DNA from: Acidobacteriota bacterium
GTDB lineage: Bacteria; Acidobacteriota; Vicinamibacteria; Vicinamibacterales; UBA2999
Reading direction: 5' to 3'
Assembly: GCA_030697165.1 (NCBI GenBank)
Contig: JAUYQQ010000009.1
Coordinates: 186,001 to 250,000 of the forward strand
Length of the DNA stretch: 64,000 nucleotides
In this document: positions 56,366 to 64,000 of the stretch, piece by piece
Layout of the letters: every line of letters starts with the position of its first letter
Numbering within the stretch: the stretch's first letter is position 1
Notes under the pieces: model-generated
What the model was told of the DNA's origin: nothing
The model's input: only the letters and a program-made list of their open reading frames with translations
The model's database searches: none
Program-made: the position numbers and the translations under genes

Positions 56366-57235
56366 CTACCGTCTCGCCGTCGCCGGCAACGCCTTGACCG
56401 GACGCACGTACAACCGTTCATCGAACCGCAAATCCACGTAGTCGATACTCGCCAGCCGCTCGCGCAGCGTCGGCTGCAGGTCGACGTACTGCTGCAGGCG
56501 GGCGGCGAAGTCGCCGTCGCCCAGCCGCAGCAGCGCCGTGTCGTCGTCGAGAATCACGACTGCGTCGTGCAGGTCCGAGACGTCGATCTGCGAGACCCGC
56601 TTGCCCAGTTCCGGCCGGGCCGCCAGCGCCGAGATGACCCGGCCGGCAAATTCAGTGCGCGCCACGTCGATCAGCGCGCCATCGCCGGACGGCGACGCGG
56701 CCAGCCCGTCGATGATCGGCAAGTCGATGTCGGCGTATGCCGGGCCGTACTCGTCAACGATCACGCCCTGGTTGTCGACCAGGTAGAGCGCCGTGCCGAT
56801 GCGGCCAATGCCCATGGGCTCGCGCTCGAGCACCGTGATCTCCAGCGTCGCCGGCAACACCCGGCGAATGGTGGCGCTCTCGACCCACGGCGAGGCGAGC
56901 AGCCGCCGCTGCCATTCGCCGATCCGAATGGTCAGGATGTTCTGGCCGCGCAGCCCATCGACGAGCGCCAGCACCTCGCCGGTCGACAAGCGGTGGTGGC
57001 CGCGAACCTGCAGGTGGCTCACCTGCAAGGCCTGGGCGGCGGCCATCAGGTTCACGCCGCGGTAACCGCCGTAGCCCAGCACCGCGATCATCACCAGCAG
57101 GCGAATCGCCAGCCACGCGTGGCGCCCGGCGGACGGACGCTTGCGCGACGGCTTCACGTGGGCCCGCTTGAACCGCTTGTCGGTCTGGGCGGCGCCGGCG
57201 GCGGCGCCGGTGCCGGGTCTGGGGAGTCCCGCCAT
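56366..57235 (-). CDS. ftsQ: Cell division protein FtsQ/DivIB
   Basis: 289 residues: a basic cytoplasmic N-terminus (DKRFKRAHVKPSRKRPSAG), one membrane helix (LAIRLLVMIAVLGYGGYRGV), a POTRA domain (LQVSHLQVRGHHRLSTGEVL; VESATIRRVLPATLEITVLE) and a beta domain with VLEREPMGI and YVDLRFDERLYVRP. It bridges FtsA/FtsZ and the periplasmic synthases via FtsB/FtsL. The start overlaps the murC stop (TAATG). Confidence 0.92.
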   Translation of the reverse strand: MAGLPRPGTGAAAGAAQTDKRFKRAHVKPSRKRPSAGRHAWLAIRLLVMIAVLGYGGYRGVNLMAAAQALQVSHLQVRGHHRLSTGEVLALVDGLRGQNILTIRIGEWQRRLLASPWVESATIRRVLPATLEITVLEREPMGIGRIGTALYLVDNQGVIVDEYGPAYADIDLPIIDGLAASPSGDGALIDVARTEFAGRVISALAARPELGKRVSQIDVSDLHDAVVILDDDTALLRLGDGDFAARLQQYVDLQPTLRERLASIDYVDLRFDERLYVRPVKALPATARR

Positions 57236-58728
57236 TACCGGGCCTCCCGCGGGCGGTGCCGCCGTTCGAGTTCTGCCAGTAACGCCGTTGCGAGGCCGCC
57301 AATCGACCCGGCACCCAGCGTCAACACGAGGTCGCCCGGACGCGCGAGATCGGCGACTGCGGCCGCCACGTCCTCGAGCCGCCTGACTACGTGAGCCGCC
57401 CTGGCGCGACCCGTGCTGACCGCCGCGGCCAGTGCCTCGACGGTGATGCCTGGGATCGGTTCTTCGCTGGCGGCGTAGATGTCGGTCAGCACCACTTCGT
57501 CGGCCGCCGCCAGGGCGGCACCGAACTCGGCCATCAAGTCGCGGGTGCGCGTGTAACGGTGCGGCTGGAACGCCACGACAATGCGCGCCGGACGGGCCGC
57601 GCGCGCCGCCGACAGCACGGCCGCGATCTCGGTGGGATGATGACCGTAGTCGTCAACCACACTGATGCCGTTGACGATGCCGCGCCGCTCGAAGCGCCGC
57701 TCGGCGCCGTGAAACTCCGCCAGCGCCGAGGCGATCTGCGGGAACGGCACGTCCAGCTCGAGGCCCACCGCCACGGCCGCGAGCGCGTTGCGCACGGAGT
57801 GCAGCCCGGGCACCGCCAGCGTCATCGGCCCAAGTTCAGTGGCGCGATTGGTGTGCAGGTCGCGCTGGACGACGGTGCACCGCGATCCGAAGCCTTCCAG
57901 CATGACGCCGACTGCGCTGATGTCGAATGGTCCGGCTGAAGCCGGACGCCACATGGCACCAGTGCCGGACGCATCCCCACCAATGTGGTGTCCGGCTTTA
58001 GCCGGACCATCAGCAATACCGTAGGTCACGACGCGGCGAGTGAACCGCGGCAGGACGTGCGCCAGCTCCGCATCGTCGGCGCACGCCACCACGGCGCCGT
58101 AAAACGGCACCTTGTTGGCGAAGTCGACGAACGCTTGCTGCAGGTCGGCGAAGCCGCCGTATGCGTCCATGTGCTCGCGATCGATATTCGTAATCACCGC
58201 CACCGCCGGCGAAAGCTTGAGAAACGACCGGTCGCTCTCGTCGGCCTCCGCCACCATGTATTCGCCGCGGCCCAGCCGCGCATTGCTGCCAAAGGCGCTC
58301 AGGCGCCCACCAATCACCGCCGTCGGATCCAGTCCCGCCCGCTCGAGCACCAGCGCGATCATCGAGGTCGTGCTGGTCTTGCCGTGGGCGCCGGCCACCG
58401 CGATCCCGAAGCGCAGCCGCATCAGCTCGGCCAGCATTTCGGCCCGGGGAATTACCGGGATTCGCCGCGCCTTGGCTTCGACGACCTCAGCGTTGTCCGG
58501 TCGCACCGCGGACGAGTAAACGACGACATCGGCGTTGCCGACATTGGCCGCCGCATGCCCCGCGGTCGCGACCGTCACGCCCAGCGATGCCAGCCGGTCG
58601 GTGACGCTCGAGCGCCTGGCATCCGATCCCGAGACCGCGTAGCCGAGATTGGCGAGCAGCTCGGCGATGCCGCTCATGCCAATTCCGCCGACGCCGATGA
58701 AGTGAATGCGCCGCGTCTTACCCAGCAC
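57235..58728 (-). CDS. murC: UDP-N-acetylmuramate--L-alanine ligase MurC with repeat-encoded insert
   Basis: 497 residues. It adds L-Ala to UDP-MurNAc in the cytoplasm. Motifs: HFIGVGGIGMSGIAELLANL, the ATP loop AGAHGKTSTTSM, YMVAEADESDRSFLKLSP, ITNIDREHMDAYGG and VVDDYGHHPTEI. Residues about 240-268 (DGPAKAGHHIGGDASGTGAM followed by WRPASAGPFD) are encoded by a pair of inverted family A palindromes (57927-58010), at the central-domain strand between RVVTYGIA and ISAVGVMLEGFG. All catalytic motifs are intact, so the enzyme is presumably functional. It lies 3 bp after the murG stop. Confidence 0.95.
   Translation of the reverse strand: MLGKTRRIHFIGVGGIGMSGIAELLANLGYAVSGSDARRSSVTDRLASLGVTVATAGHAAANVGNADVVVYSSAVRPDNAEVVEAKARRIPVIPRAEMLAELMRLRFGIAVAGAHGKTSTTSMIALVLERAGLDPTAVIGGRLSAFGSNARLGRGEYMVAEADESDRSFLKLSPAVAVITNIDREHMDAYGGFADLQQAFVDFANKVPFYGAVVACADDAELAHVLPRFTRRVVTYGIADGPAKAGHHIGGDASGTGAMWRPASAGPFDISAVGVMLEGFGSRCTVVQRDLHTNRATELGPMTLAVPGLHSVRNALAAVAVGLELDVPFPQIASALAEFHGAERRFERRGIVNGISVVDDYGHHPTEIAAVLSAARAARPARIVVAFQPHRYTRTRDLMAEFGAALAAADEVVLTDIYAASEEPIPGITVEALAAAVSTGRARAAHVVRRLEDVAAAVADLARPGDLVLTLGAGSIGGLATALLAELERRHRPREAR
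57927..58010. repeat. Inverted pair of REP-like palindromes translated within murC
   Basis: Copy one (57927-57954) has GTCCGGC-TGAA-GCCGGAC followed by GCCACAT. Copy two (57983-58010) is its inverted counterpart, GTCCGGC-TTTA-GCCGGAC, preceded by TGTGGT. Together they make ~28-base arms with a 28-base spacer, a BIME-like arrangement. Copy one is identical over 28 bases to the reverse complement of 1166-1193. The whole block is open in the murC frame. Confidence 0.88.
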
Positions 58729-58731
58729 GGT

Positions 58732-59829
58732 TCACTTCTTTCCCTGCCCCAACTGCTCCACCCGATCCGCAATCCGTGCCGCGGCATCGGGCCGCGCCAG
58801 CCGCCGCGCGGCCGCCGACATCCGCTGCCGCTTCGCGGGGTCGCCGATCAGCCCCGCGATCGCCGCGGCGAGCCGCGTCCCGTCCAGCTCGCGTTCTTCC
58901 AGCACCACGGCCGCTCCGGCGCGCCCGAGCACCTCGGCGTTCTTCCGCTGGTGGTCGTCGGTCGCGGTCGGCAGCGGCACCAGGACCGCCGGCCGACCCG
59001 ACGCGGTCAGCTCGGCGAGGGTGGTCGCCCCGGCGCGGCAGATGACCAGGTCGGCGGCCTTCATCGCTCCGTCGATTTGGTCGATGAATGCTTCGACTCG
59101 GGCCGCGAGGCCGGCGCGGCCGTACGCGGTCCGCACCAGATCCAGATCGCGCTCACCGGTCTGGTGGGTGATCGCAAGTTCGAGCCCGGTGGCTGCCAGC
59201 CGCGACGCTGCCTCCACCATGGCCACGTTGATCGCGTGCGCGCCCTGAGAACCGCCAAAGATCAGAACCCGTGCCGCTGCGTGCGGCCTGTTGGTGAGAT
59301 CATTCGCCTCCTCGTTCTGCGCCGGGAAAAATTCCGGTCGCACGGGGTTGCCGGCCACAAATCCCGTGCGGGGGAAGTACGACAGCGAGTCCTCGAAGTT
59401 CACGGCCGCGGCGCGCACCAGGCGCGCCAGCAGGCGATTGGTGATGCCCGGCACGGCGTTCTGCTCGAGCAGCATGGTCGGATAGCCGCGCACGGCCGCC
59501 AGCGCCAGCACCGGCCCCGAAGCAAATCCGCCGACGCCGATCACCACGTCGGGCCGGCGGCGCGACAACACGCGCCAGGCGTCGGCCGCGGCCGTCGGCA
59601 ACAGCAGGAACCCCTGCAACCGCTCGGCGCGGCCCTTGCCCTTCAGCCCGGCGACCCGAATCAGGTCCAGGTCGAAGCCCTCGCGTGGCACCACTCTCGA
59701 CTCGATGCCCTGCGCGGTCCCGACAAACGACACCTGCACCGACGGGTCGCGGCGCTGCAGCTCGCGCGCCAGCGCGATTCCCGGGTACAAGTGCCCGCCC
59801 GTCCCCCCGCCCGCGATCAGGATGCGCAC
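58732..59829 (-). CDS. murG: MurG, lipid II N-acetylglucosaminyltransferase
   Basis: 365 residues of GT-B fold: ILIAGGGTGGHLYPGIALAR, VVIGVGGFASGPVLALAAV, LLEQNAVPGITNRLLA, VLIFGGSQGAHAINVAM, VICRAGATTLAELTASGRPA and VLVPLPTATDDHQRKNAEVL. It transfers GlcNAc from UDP-GlcNAc to lipid I at the cytoplasmic membrane face. It sits 3 bp after the ftsW stop and 3 bp before murC. Confidence 0.97.
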   Translation of the reverse strand: MRILIAGGGTGGHLYPGIALARELQRRDPSVQVSFVGTAQGIESRVVPREGFDLDLIRVAGLKGKGRAERLQGFLLLPTAAADAWRVLSRRRPDVVIGVGGFASGPVLALAAVRGYPTMLLEQNAVPGITNRLLARLVRAAAVNFEDSLSYFPRTGFVAGNPVRPEFFPAQNEEANDLTNRPHAAARVLIFGGSQGAHAINVAMVEAASRLAATGLELAITHQTGERDLDLVRTAYGRAGLAARVEAFIDQIDGAMKAADLVICRAGATTLAELTASGRPAVLVPLPTATDDHQRKNAEVLGRAGAAVVLEERELDGTRLAAAIAGLIGDPAKRQRMSAAARRLARPDAAARIADRVEQLGQGKK

Positions 59830-59832
59830 CGG

Positions 59833-60942
59833 TCACGCCGCTCCCGTCTCCATCTGCTGGTGCTGCGAGATGTTCAGCAGCACGCCGACCGCCAGCAGGT
59901 TGATCAGCATCGACGAGCCGCCGTTGCTGACGAGCGGCAGCGGGATGCCCTTGGTCGGCACCAGGCCGAGCACGACGCTGATGTTCACGAACGCCTGCAG
60001 GACCAGCATCATCGTGATGCCCAGCGCGAGGTACGCGCCAAAGCTGTCGGGTGCGCGCAACGCCGTGCGCATGCCGCGCCAGGCGATCACGCAGAACGCT
60101 AGCACCACCATCGAGGCGCCGAGCAGGCCGGTCTCCTCGGAGATCACGGCAAAGATGAAATCGGTAAACGGTTCGGGCAGGTAGAACAGCTTCTGCACGC
60201 CGCTCATCAGGCCCTTGCCGAACACGCCGCCGGTGCCGACGGCGATCAGCGACTGGATGATCTGGAAGCCGTCGCCAAGCGGGTCGGCCCACGGGTCCAT
60301 GAAGGTCAGCAGGCGGCGCCGGCGATAGTCGGCCTGCATCAGGATCACGTACAGGGCGGGCAGCGCCAGCAGCAGCCCTCCGGCAAGATACCGGTAACTG
60401 AAGCCGGCGGCGAAGATCATCACCCCCACCACCGCCAGCACCGAGACCGCGGTGCCGAAGTCGGGCTGCAGCAGGATCAGTCCGACAATGCCGCCGACTA
60501 TCAGCCCGATCGGCACCAGCGAATAGCTGATCTCGTTGATCCGGTGACGGCGCCGTTCGAGCACGAGCGCGGTAAAGAAGATGGCCGCCAGCTTGGCTAG
60601 TTCCGACGGCTGAATGCCGAAGCCGCCGACGCCGAACCAGCGCCGGGTCCCATTGATCGGCCGCGAGAACAGCACCGCGACCAGCATCAGCCCGACCACG
60701 CCGAGCCCCACCCACACCAGCTTGTCGTTCTTGTAGGTGCGGTAGTCGATGCGCATCACGATCGACAGCACCGCAATACCGACGCACGCCCACATCAACT
60801 GGCGGGTCACGAACAAGTACGGCTGTTGAAAGCGCTCCAGCGCGACGAGCGCGGAGGCGCTGTAGACCATGACCACGCTGGCGCAAATCAGCGCCAACGT
60901 CGCCAGGAACAACCACTTGTCAGATTGCAGCTTCCTTGCCAT
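59833..60942 (-). CDS. ftsW: FtsW, SEDS peptidoglycan glycosyltransferase
   Basis: 369 residues with ten membrane segments. SEDS signatures: NGTRRWFGVGGFGIQPSELA, LLQPDFGTAVSV (with the catalytic Asp), FISEETGL-type loop AVISEETGLLGASM and KGIPLPLVSNGGSSMLINL. It is a lipid II polymerase of the septum and works with a class b PBP. The ATG at 60942 follows GGAGGGGGCGCGAGT. It starts after a 352-bp gene-free gap (60943-61294) that holds an imperfect inverted repeat. Confidence 0.95.
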   Translation of the reverse strand: MARKLQSDKWLFLATLALICASVVMVYSASALVALERFQQPYLFVTRQLMWACVGIAVLSIVMRIDYRTYKNDKLVWVGLGVVGLMLVAVLFSRPINGTRRWFGVGGFGIQPSELAKLAAIFFTALVLERRRHRINEISYSLVPIGLIVGGIVGLILLQPDFGTAVSVLAVVGVMIFAAGFSYRYLAGGLLLALPALYVILMQADYRRRRLLTFMDPWADPLGDGFQIIQSLIAVGTGGVFGKGLMSGVQKLFYLPEPFTDFIFAVISEETGLLGASMVVLAFCVIAWRGMRTALRAPDSFGAYLALGITMMLVLQAFVNISVVLGLVPTKGIPLPLVSNGGSSMLINLLAVGVLLNISQHQQMETGAA

Positions 60943-61108
60943 ACTCGCGCCCCCTCCTTTTCCGGGGGCGCCCCTGAGCGGGCCGGCTTCGCTTGCGAAG
61001 CGGGCCCAGTCGAAGGGCACTAAAGTTCGACGTTCTCGGTTCGATAACTAGCTTGCACGTCGCCTGTCCGCCGCAGTCCACGAGTTCCGCGGACGAAGGT
61101 GGAAAGCA

Positions 61109-61221
61109 GTCAGTAGTCGCCAGTCGTTCAGGGAATTGAGACACCAGCCTCGCAGACCGGGGCAGCCTGCGCTCCCAGCGACCAGCTCTCAATTGCCGCC
61201 AACCGGCTGACGACTACTCAC
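61109..61221. repeat. Long imperfect inverted repeat in the murD-ftsW gap
   Basis: The arm at 61109-61147 (GTCAGTAGTCGCCAGTCG... ending GAATTGAGACACCAG) pairs imperfectly with 61181-61221 (ACCAGCTCTCAATTGCC... ending GACGACTACTCAC), around a 33-base centre. The surrounding 352-bp gap also has a CTTCGCGCTTCGCGCTTCGG tandem at 61231-61250 and no reading frame I would defend. It looks like an ERIC/REP-type dispersed repeat interrupting the cluster. Confidence 0.6.
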
Positions 61222-61294
61222 CGCTCCCGCCTTCGCGCTTCGCGCTTCGGCGGGGCAAGCCCACTGAACGCGAACAATCGGCGGCGGTGCACAC

Positions 61295-62653
61295 CTACCC
61301 TTCGGTAATCAGCCGCTGCACCTCCTCCTTGAACCGCGCGCCGCGGTCGGCGTAATCGCGAAACATGTCGAAGCTCGAACAGGCCGGCGCCAGCAGCACC
61401 ACGCCGTCGGGCACCGCCAGGTCCCAGGCCCGCCGCACTGCGTCGGCAAAGTCGTCGACCTCCACCACCGGCACGACCCCGGCCAGCGCCGCGGTCACCA
61501 TCGGCCGCGCCTCGCCAATTGCGACGACCGCCCGGCCGTGCGCCCGGAGCGGCGCCGCAAGATCGGCGAAATCGCCGCCCTTGTACTTGCCGCCGACAAT
61601 CGCCACGACCTTGTCAAAACTTTCAATCGAGCGCGCCGCGGCCTCGACGTTGGTCGCCTTCGAGTCGTTGACGAACCGCACGCCGCCACGATGGCCCACC
61701 GGTTCCATCACGTGCTCGAGACCGGTGAACCCGTCGAGCGCCTGCGCCAGCGACGCCTCGGTGGCGCCGGCGAGGTGGCTGATCGCGGTGGCGGCGACGA
61801 CGTTGCTCAACATGTGGTGGCCGGCGAGCTGCACGGCCGCCAGCGGCAGCAGCGGCACGTCGCCCTCCGAGGTGCGGTGCCAGACGAACCCGCGATCGGC
61901 ATGGACCTCGGCGCCATCGGGATGGTCAACGGCGTAGCGCACCACCTGCGCCCGTGTCTCGGCCATCGCCAGCGCCGCGGCGTTGTCGGCGTTCACGACC
62001 GCCCAGTCGTGCGGCTGCTGGTTGGCGAAGATCCGCGCCTTGGCCGCGGCGTAAGACGCCTCGTCCGGATGGCGATCGAGGTGGTCGGGCGAGAAGTTCA
62101 GCAGCGCCGCAATCCACGGCCGGAACGTGTCGGTCGCCTCGAGCTGGAAGCTGCTGGCTTCAATCACGTGGACGGTGTCTGCGGTCGAGTCCTCGACCTG
62201 CGCGCTCACCGGGTAGCCGATGTTGCCGCCCACGAGCACCCGCCGGCCCGCCGCCGCGAGCATGCGGCCGACCAGCGTGGTCGTGGTCGACTTGCCCTTG
62301 GTGCCGGTGATGGCGACGATCGGTCCGCGCAGCCAGCGCGAGGCCAGCTCGAGCTCGCCGATGACCGGGATGCCGAGCGAGCGGGCGCGCCGCACTTCCG
62401 GCAGGTCGAGCGGCACGCCCGGGCTCATGACCACAAGGGTCGCGGCTTCGAACGACCGCAGCAGGTGCCCGCCAAGCTCCAGGCGCACCCCGGCCGCAGC
62501 GAGGTCGGCGGCCGCGGGAATGTCCGGCTTGCGATCGGTCAGCGTGACCGTGGCGCCGCGGCGCGCGAGCAGGCGGGCGGCGGCGACACCGCTCCTGGCG
62601 GCGCCCACGACCAGCACCGGTAAGCCGCTCACCGAAAAAGCAGGCGTCGTCAT
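61295..62653 (-). CDS. murD: MurD, UDP-N-acetylmuramoyl-L-alanine--D-glutamate ligase
   Basis: 452 residues. Motifs: VLVVGAARSGVAAARLLA, AITGTKGKSTTTTLVGRMLA, VIEASSFQLEATDTF, NFSPDHLDRHPDEASYAAAK, VRFVNDSKATNVEAAARSIE and LLAPACSSFDMFRDYADRGA. It adds D-Glu to UDP-MurNAc-L-Ala in the cytoplasm. The ATG at 62653 overlaps the mraY stop as ATGA. Confidence 0.97.
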   Translation of the reverse strand: MTTPAFSVSGLPVLVVGAARSGVAAARLLARRGATVTLTDRKPDIPAAADLAAAGVRLELGGHLLRSFEAATLVVMSPGVPLDLPEVRRARSLGIPVIGELELASRWLRGPIVAITGTKGKSTTTTLVGRMLAAAGRRVLVGGNIGYPVSAQVEDSTADTVHVIEASSFQLEATDTFRPWIAALLNFSPDHLDRHPDEASYAAAKARIFANQQPHDWAVVNADNAAALAMAETRAQVVRYAVDHPDGAEVHADRGFVWHRTSEGDVPLLPLAAVQLAGHHMLSNVVAATAISHLAGATEASLAQALDGFTGLEHVMEPVGHRGGVRFVNDSKATNVEAAARSIESFDKVVAIVGGKYKGGDFADLAAPLRAHGRAVVAIGEARPMVTAALAGVVPVVEVDDFADAVRRAWDLAVPDGVVLLAPACSSFDMFRDYADRGARFKEEVQRLITEG

Positions 62654-63735
62654 CTCAGCTTCAACGTCGTCAGGCTGAACAGGGCGAACAGGATGGCGAT
62701 GATCAGGAACCGGGTGATCACTTTGGGCTCCGCCCATCCGCTCAGCTCGAAGTGGTGGTGCAGCGGCGCCATCTTGAAGACGCGCTTGCCGCGCAGCTTG
62801 AACGACGCCACCTGGATCACGACCGAGGCGGCCTCGATTACGAAGACGCCGCCGACGATCACTAGCAGCAGCTCCTGCTTGATCAGGATCGCGACGGTGG
62901 CGATCGCGCCACCGAGGGCCAGCGAGCCCACGTCGCCCATGAAGATCTCGGCTGGGTGCGCGTTGTACCAGAGGAAGCCGAGGCTGGCGCCGACCAGCGC
63001 GCCGCAGAAGATGGTCAACTCGCCCGCCGGCGCGAAGCGCACCAGCAGCAGGTACTCAGCAAACACGCGATGGCCGGTGATGTACGCCAGCGCCGTGAAC
63101 GCCGCCGCCGCCACCGCGAACGTGCTGATGGCCAGGCCGTCGAGACCGTCGGTCAGGTTCACGGCGTTGCTCCAGGCCACCAGCACGAAGGCGGCGAAGG
63201 GCACGTAGAACCAGCCGAGATCGGGAATCAGCTGCTTGAAGAACGGGAAGATCAAGCGCGTGTTGTAGAGGTTGCGATCGGCCAGCCACATCAGCACCAG
63301 GCCGACGATCACGCCGACCAGCACCTGCAGGCCGAACTTGTAGCGCGGCGCCAGGCCGCCCGAGGAACGGCGGGTGACCTTGAGGTAGTCGTCGAGAAAG
63401 CCAATGCCGCCGAAGGCCGCGGTCGTGACGACGGCGATCCAGATGTAGATATTGGTGAGATCGGCCCACAGCAAGGTGGGCACGAGCGCCGCCGCGAGGA
63501 TCAACAGGCCGCCCATGGTCGGCGTGCCGGCCTTCGCGCGGTGCGATTCCGGTCCCTCCTGGCGGATGACCTGACCGATCTGAAACTCACGCAGCCGGCG
63601 GATCAGCCACGGCCCCAGCACCAGGCTGACGACCAGCGCGGTCATGCTCGCCGCCGCCGTCCGGAACGTGATGTAGCGCGCCACGTTGAAGACGGGAATC
63701 TCCGGGTAGAACGAGAGGAGGAGGTGATACAGCAT
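62650..63735 (-). CDS. mraY: MraY, phospho-MurNAc-pentapeptide translocase
   Basis: 361 residues with ten membrane helices. Motifs: ESHRAKAGTPTMGGLLIL, GFLDDYLKVTRR (Asp pair), NAVNLTDGLDGLAISTFAVA, FMGDVGSLALGGAIATVAIL and KMAPLHHHFELSGWAEPKVI (the His-rich loop). It transfers phospho-MurNAc-pentapeptide to undecaprenyl phosphate to make lipid I. The start overlaps the murF stop (TAATG). Confidence 0.98.
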   Translation of the reverse strand: MLYHLLLSFYPEIPVFNVARYITFRTAAASMTALVVSLVLGPWLIRRLREFQIGQVIRQEGPESHRAKAGTPTMGGLLILAAALVPTLLWADLTNIYIWIAVVTTAAFGGIGFLDDYLKVTRRSSGGLAPRYKFGLQVLVGVIVGLVLMWLADRNLYNTRLIFPFFKQLIPDLGWFYVPFAAFVLVAWSNAVNLTDGLDGLAISTFAVAAAAFTALAYITGHRVFAEYLLLVRFAPAGELTIFCGALVGASLGFLWYNAHPAEIFMGDVGSLALGGAIATVAILIKQELLLVIVGGVFVIEAASVVIQVASFKLRGKRVFKMAPLHHHFELSGWAEPKVITRFLIIAILFALFSLTTLKLR

Positions 63736-64000
63736 TAGCTGAACACCGCCTTGAGCTGGTCGACCACGAGATCGGTGCGGGTGCCCCGCGACCCCTTGAC
63801 GAGCACCACGTCACCGGCCGCGATCTGACCCGGGATCGCCGCGGCGGCATCGGTGCTGTTGTCGAAATGCATCACCGTGCCCGCCGCCAGGCCGGCGGCG
63901 ACCGCCGCCTCGCCGAGCGCGCGGGCGGACGGGCCGCCGACGGTGAACAGGCGCGCCAGCCGGCTGGCGGCCGCGACGCGGCCGCACTCCTGGTGCAGCG
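63735..64000 (-). CDS. murF: MurF, UDP-MurNAc-tripeptide--D-Ala-D-Ala ligase, C-terminal end only
   Basis: The last ~87 codons are inside the window; the 5' part lies beyond base 64000. The visible tail LFTVGGPSARALGEAAVAAG, then DVVLVKGSRGTRTDLVVDQL and KAVFS, has the MurF C-terminal VKGSRGTRTD motif. It caps the pentapeptide with D-Ala-D-Ala. The stop overlaps the mraY start. Confidence 0.93.
   Translation of the reverse strand, partial: LHQECGRVAAASRLARLFTVGGPSARALGEAAVAAGLAAGTVMHFDNSTDAAAAIPGQIAAGDVVLVKGSRGTRTDLVVDQLKAVFS

Noticed and set aside
60943-61294. Missing cell-division gene in the murD-ftsW gap
   Set aside because: No frame with plausible codon use or family motif; the space is filled by inverted and tandem repeats.

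Overview
The window is a high-GC chromosomal segment with no plasmid, phage or rRNA signatures. Its family content points to an Acidobacteriota genome, most likely Vicinamibacteria-like (inference from gene content, not from a marker-gene comparison). The clues are a PadR regulator coupled to a long ADOP-type ABC permease, a TonB receptor with an N-terminal carboxypeptidase-regulatory-like domain, a 'VWFA-related' secreted protein, a Ser/Thr kinase fused to PD40/TolB-like propeller repeats, a GMC oxidoreductase paired with a gluconate-2-dehydrogenase-subunit-3-like protein, and a YtxJ-type bacillithiol protein. No insertion sequence, integrase or CRISPR array was seen.

Layout. 1-8795: the 5' part of lepA, a membrane-anchored trypsin-like protease, a Uma2-family protein, then a same-strand run of a D-threonine-aldolase-type enzyme, a 1000-residue FAD/Fe-S D-2-hydroxyacid dehydrogenase and a MatC-like carrier. 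8831-11391: an enoyl-CoA hydratase and a CaiB/BaiF CoA-transferase that overlap head to head, then a PIN/Phd toxin-antitoxin pair. 11523-22080: amidohydrolase, cytochrome c/copper-monooxygenase-like protein, citrate synthase, PQQ-type propeller, DUF6526, YtxJ, a two-gene M16 peptidase pair and a processive glycosyltransferase. 22171-31328: larB, mutS2, a PadR/membrane-protein pair, then dnaG, rpoD, a CAU-anticodon tRNA, a zinc-ribbon coiled-coil protein and RNase HI. 31374-50113 is accessory: Ser/Thr kinase, a nucleotidyltransferase pair with a leaderless-type promoter, a sugar-oxidation operon, a carbamoyltransferase, a frameshifted VWFA protein, Crp, PadR/ADOP, GntR, a TonB receptor and a propeller-gene remnant. 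50125-64000: DUF697, a YfiH-type protein, a B12/radical SAM protein and the division/cell-wall cluster, read on the minus strand as murF-mraY-murD-gap-ftsW-murG-murC-ftsQ-ftsA-ftsZ.

How genes work together. The minus-strand murF to ftsZ block supplies the cytoplasmic and lipid-linked steps of peptidoglycan synthesis and the division ring. Several junctions are ATGA or TAATG overlaps. The dnaG-rpoD pair is the classic primase/sigma arrangement. The aldolase/dehydrogenase/carrier run looks like uptake and oxidation of a hydroxy-acid or D-amino-acid-derived substrate. The isomerase/subunit-3/GMC operon looks like periplasmic oxidation of sugars or glycosides followed by isomerisation.

The most unusual signal is a set of short palindromic repeats that lie inside protein-coding genes in frame. 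A GGTCCGGC/GCCGGAC palindrome occurs between lepA and the protease, three times in the FAD/Fe-S dehydrogenase (one carrying a nested insert, two forming the C-terminal tail) and twice as an inverted pair within murC. One murC copy matches the intergenic copy over 28 bases. mutS2 carries further in-frame palindromes of different sequence, including a perfect 19-bp inverted repeat. Several families share a TTCA apical loop. This resembles protein-embedded palindromic elements (compare Rickettsia RPEs) or REP/BIME elements that tolerate being translated.
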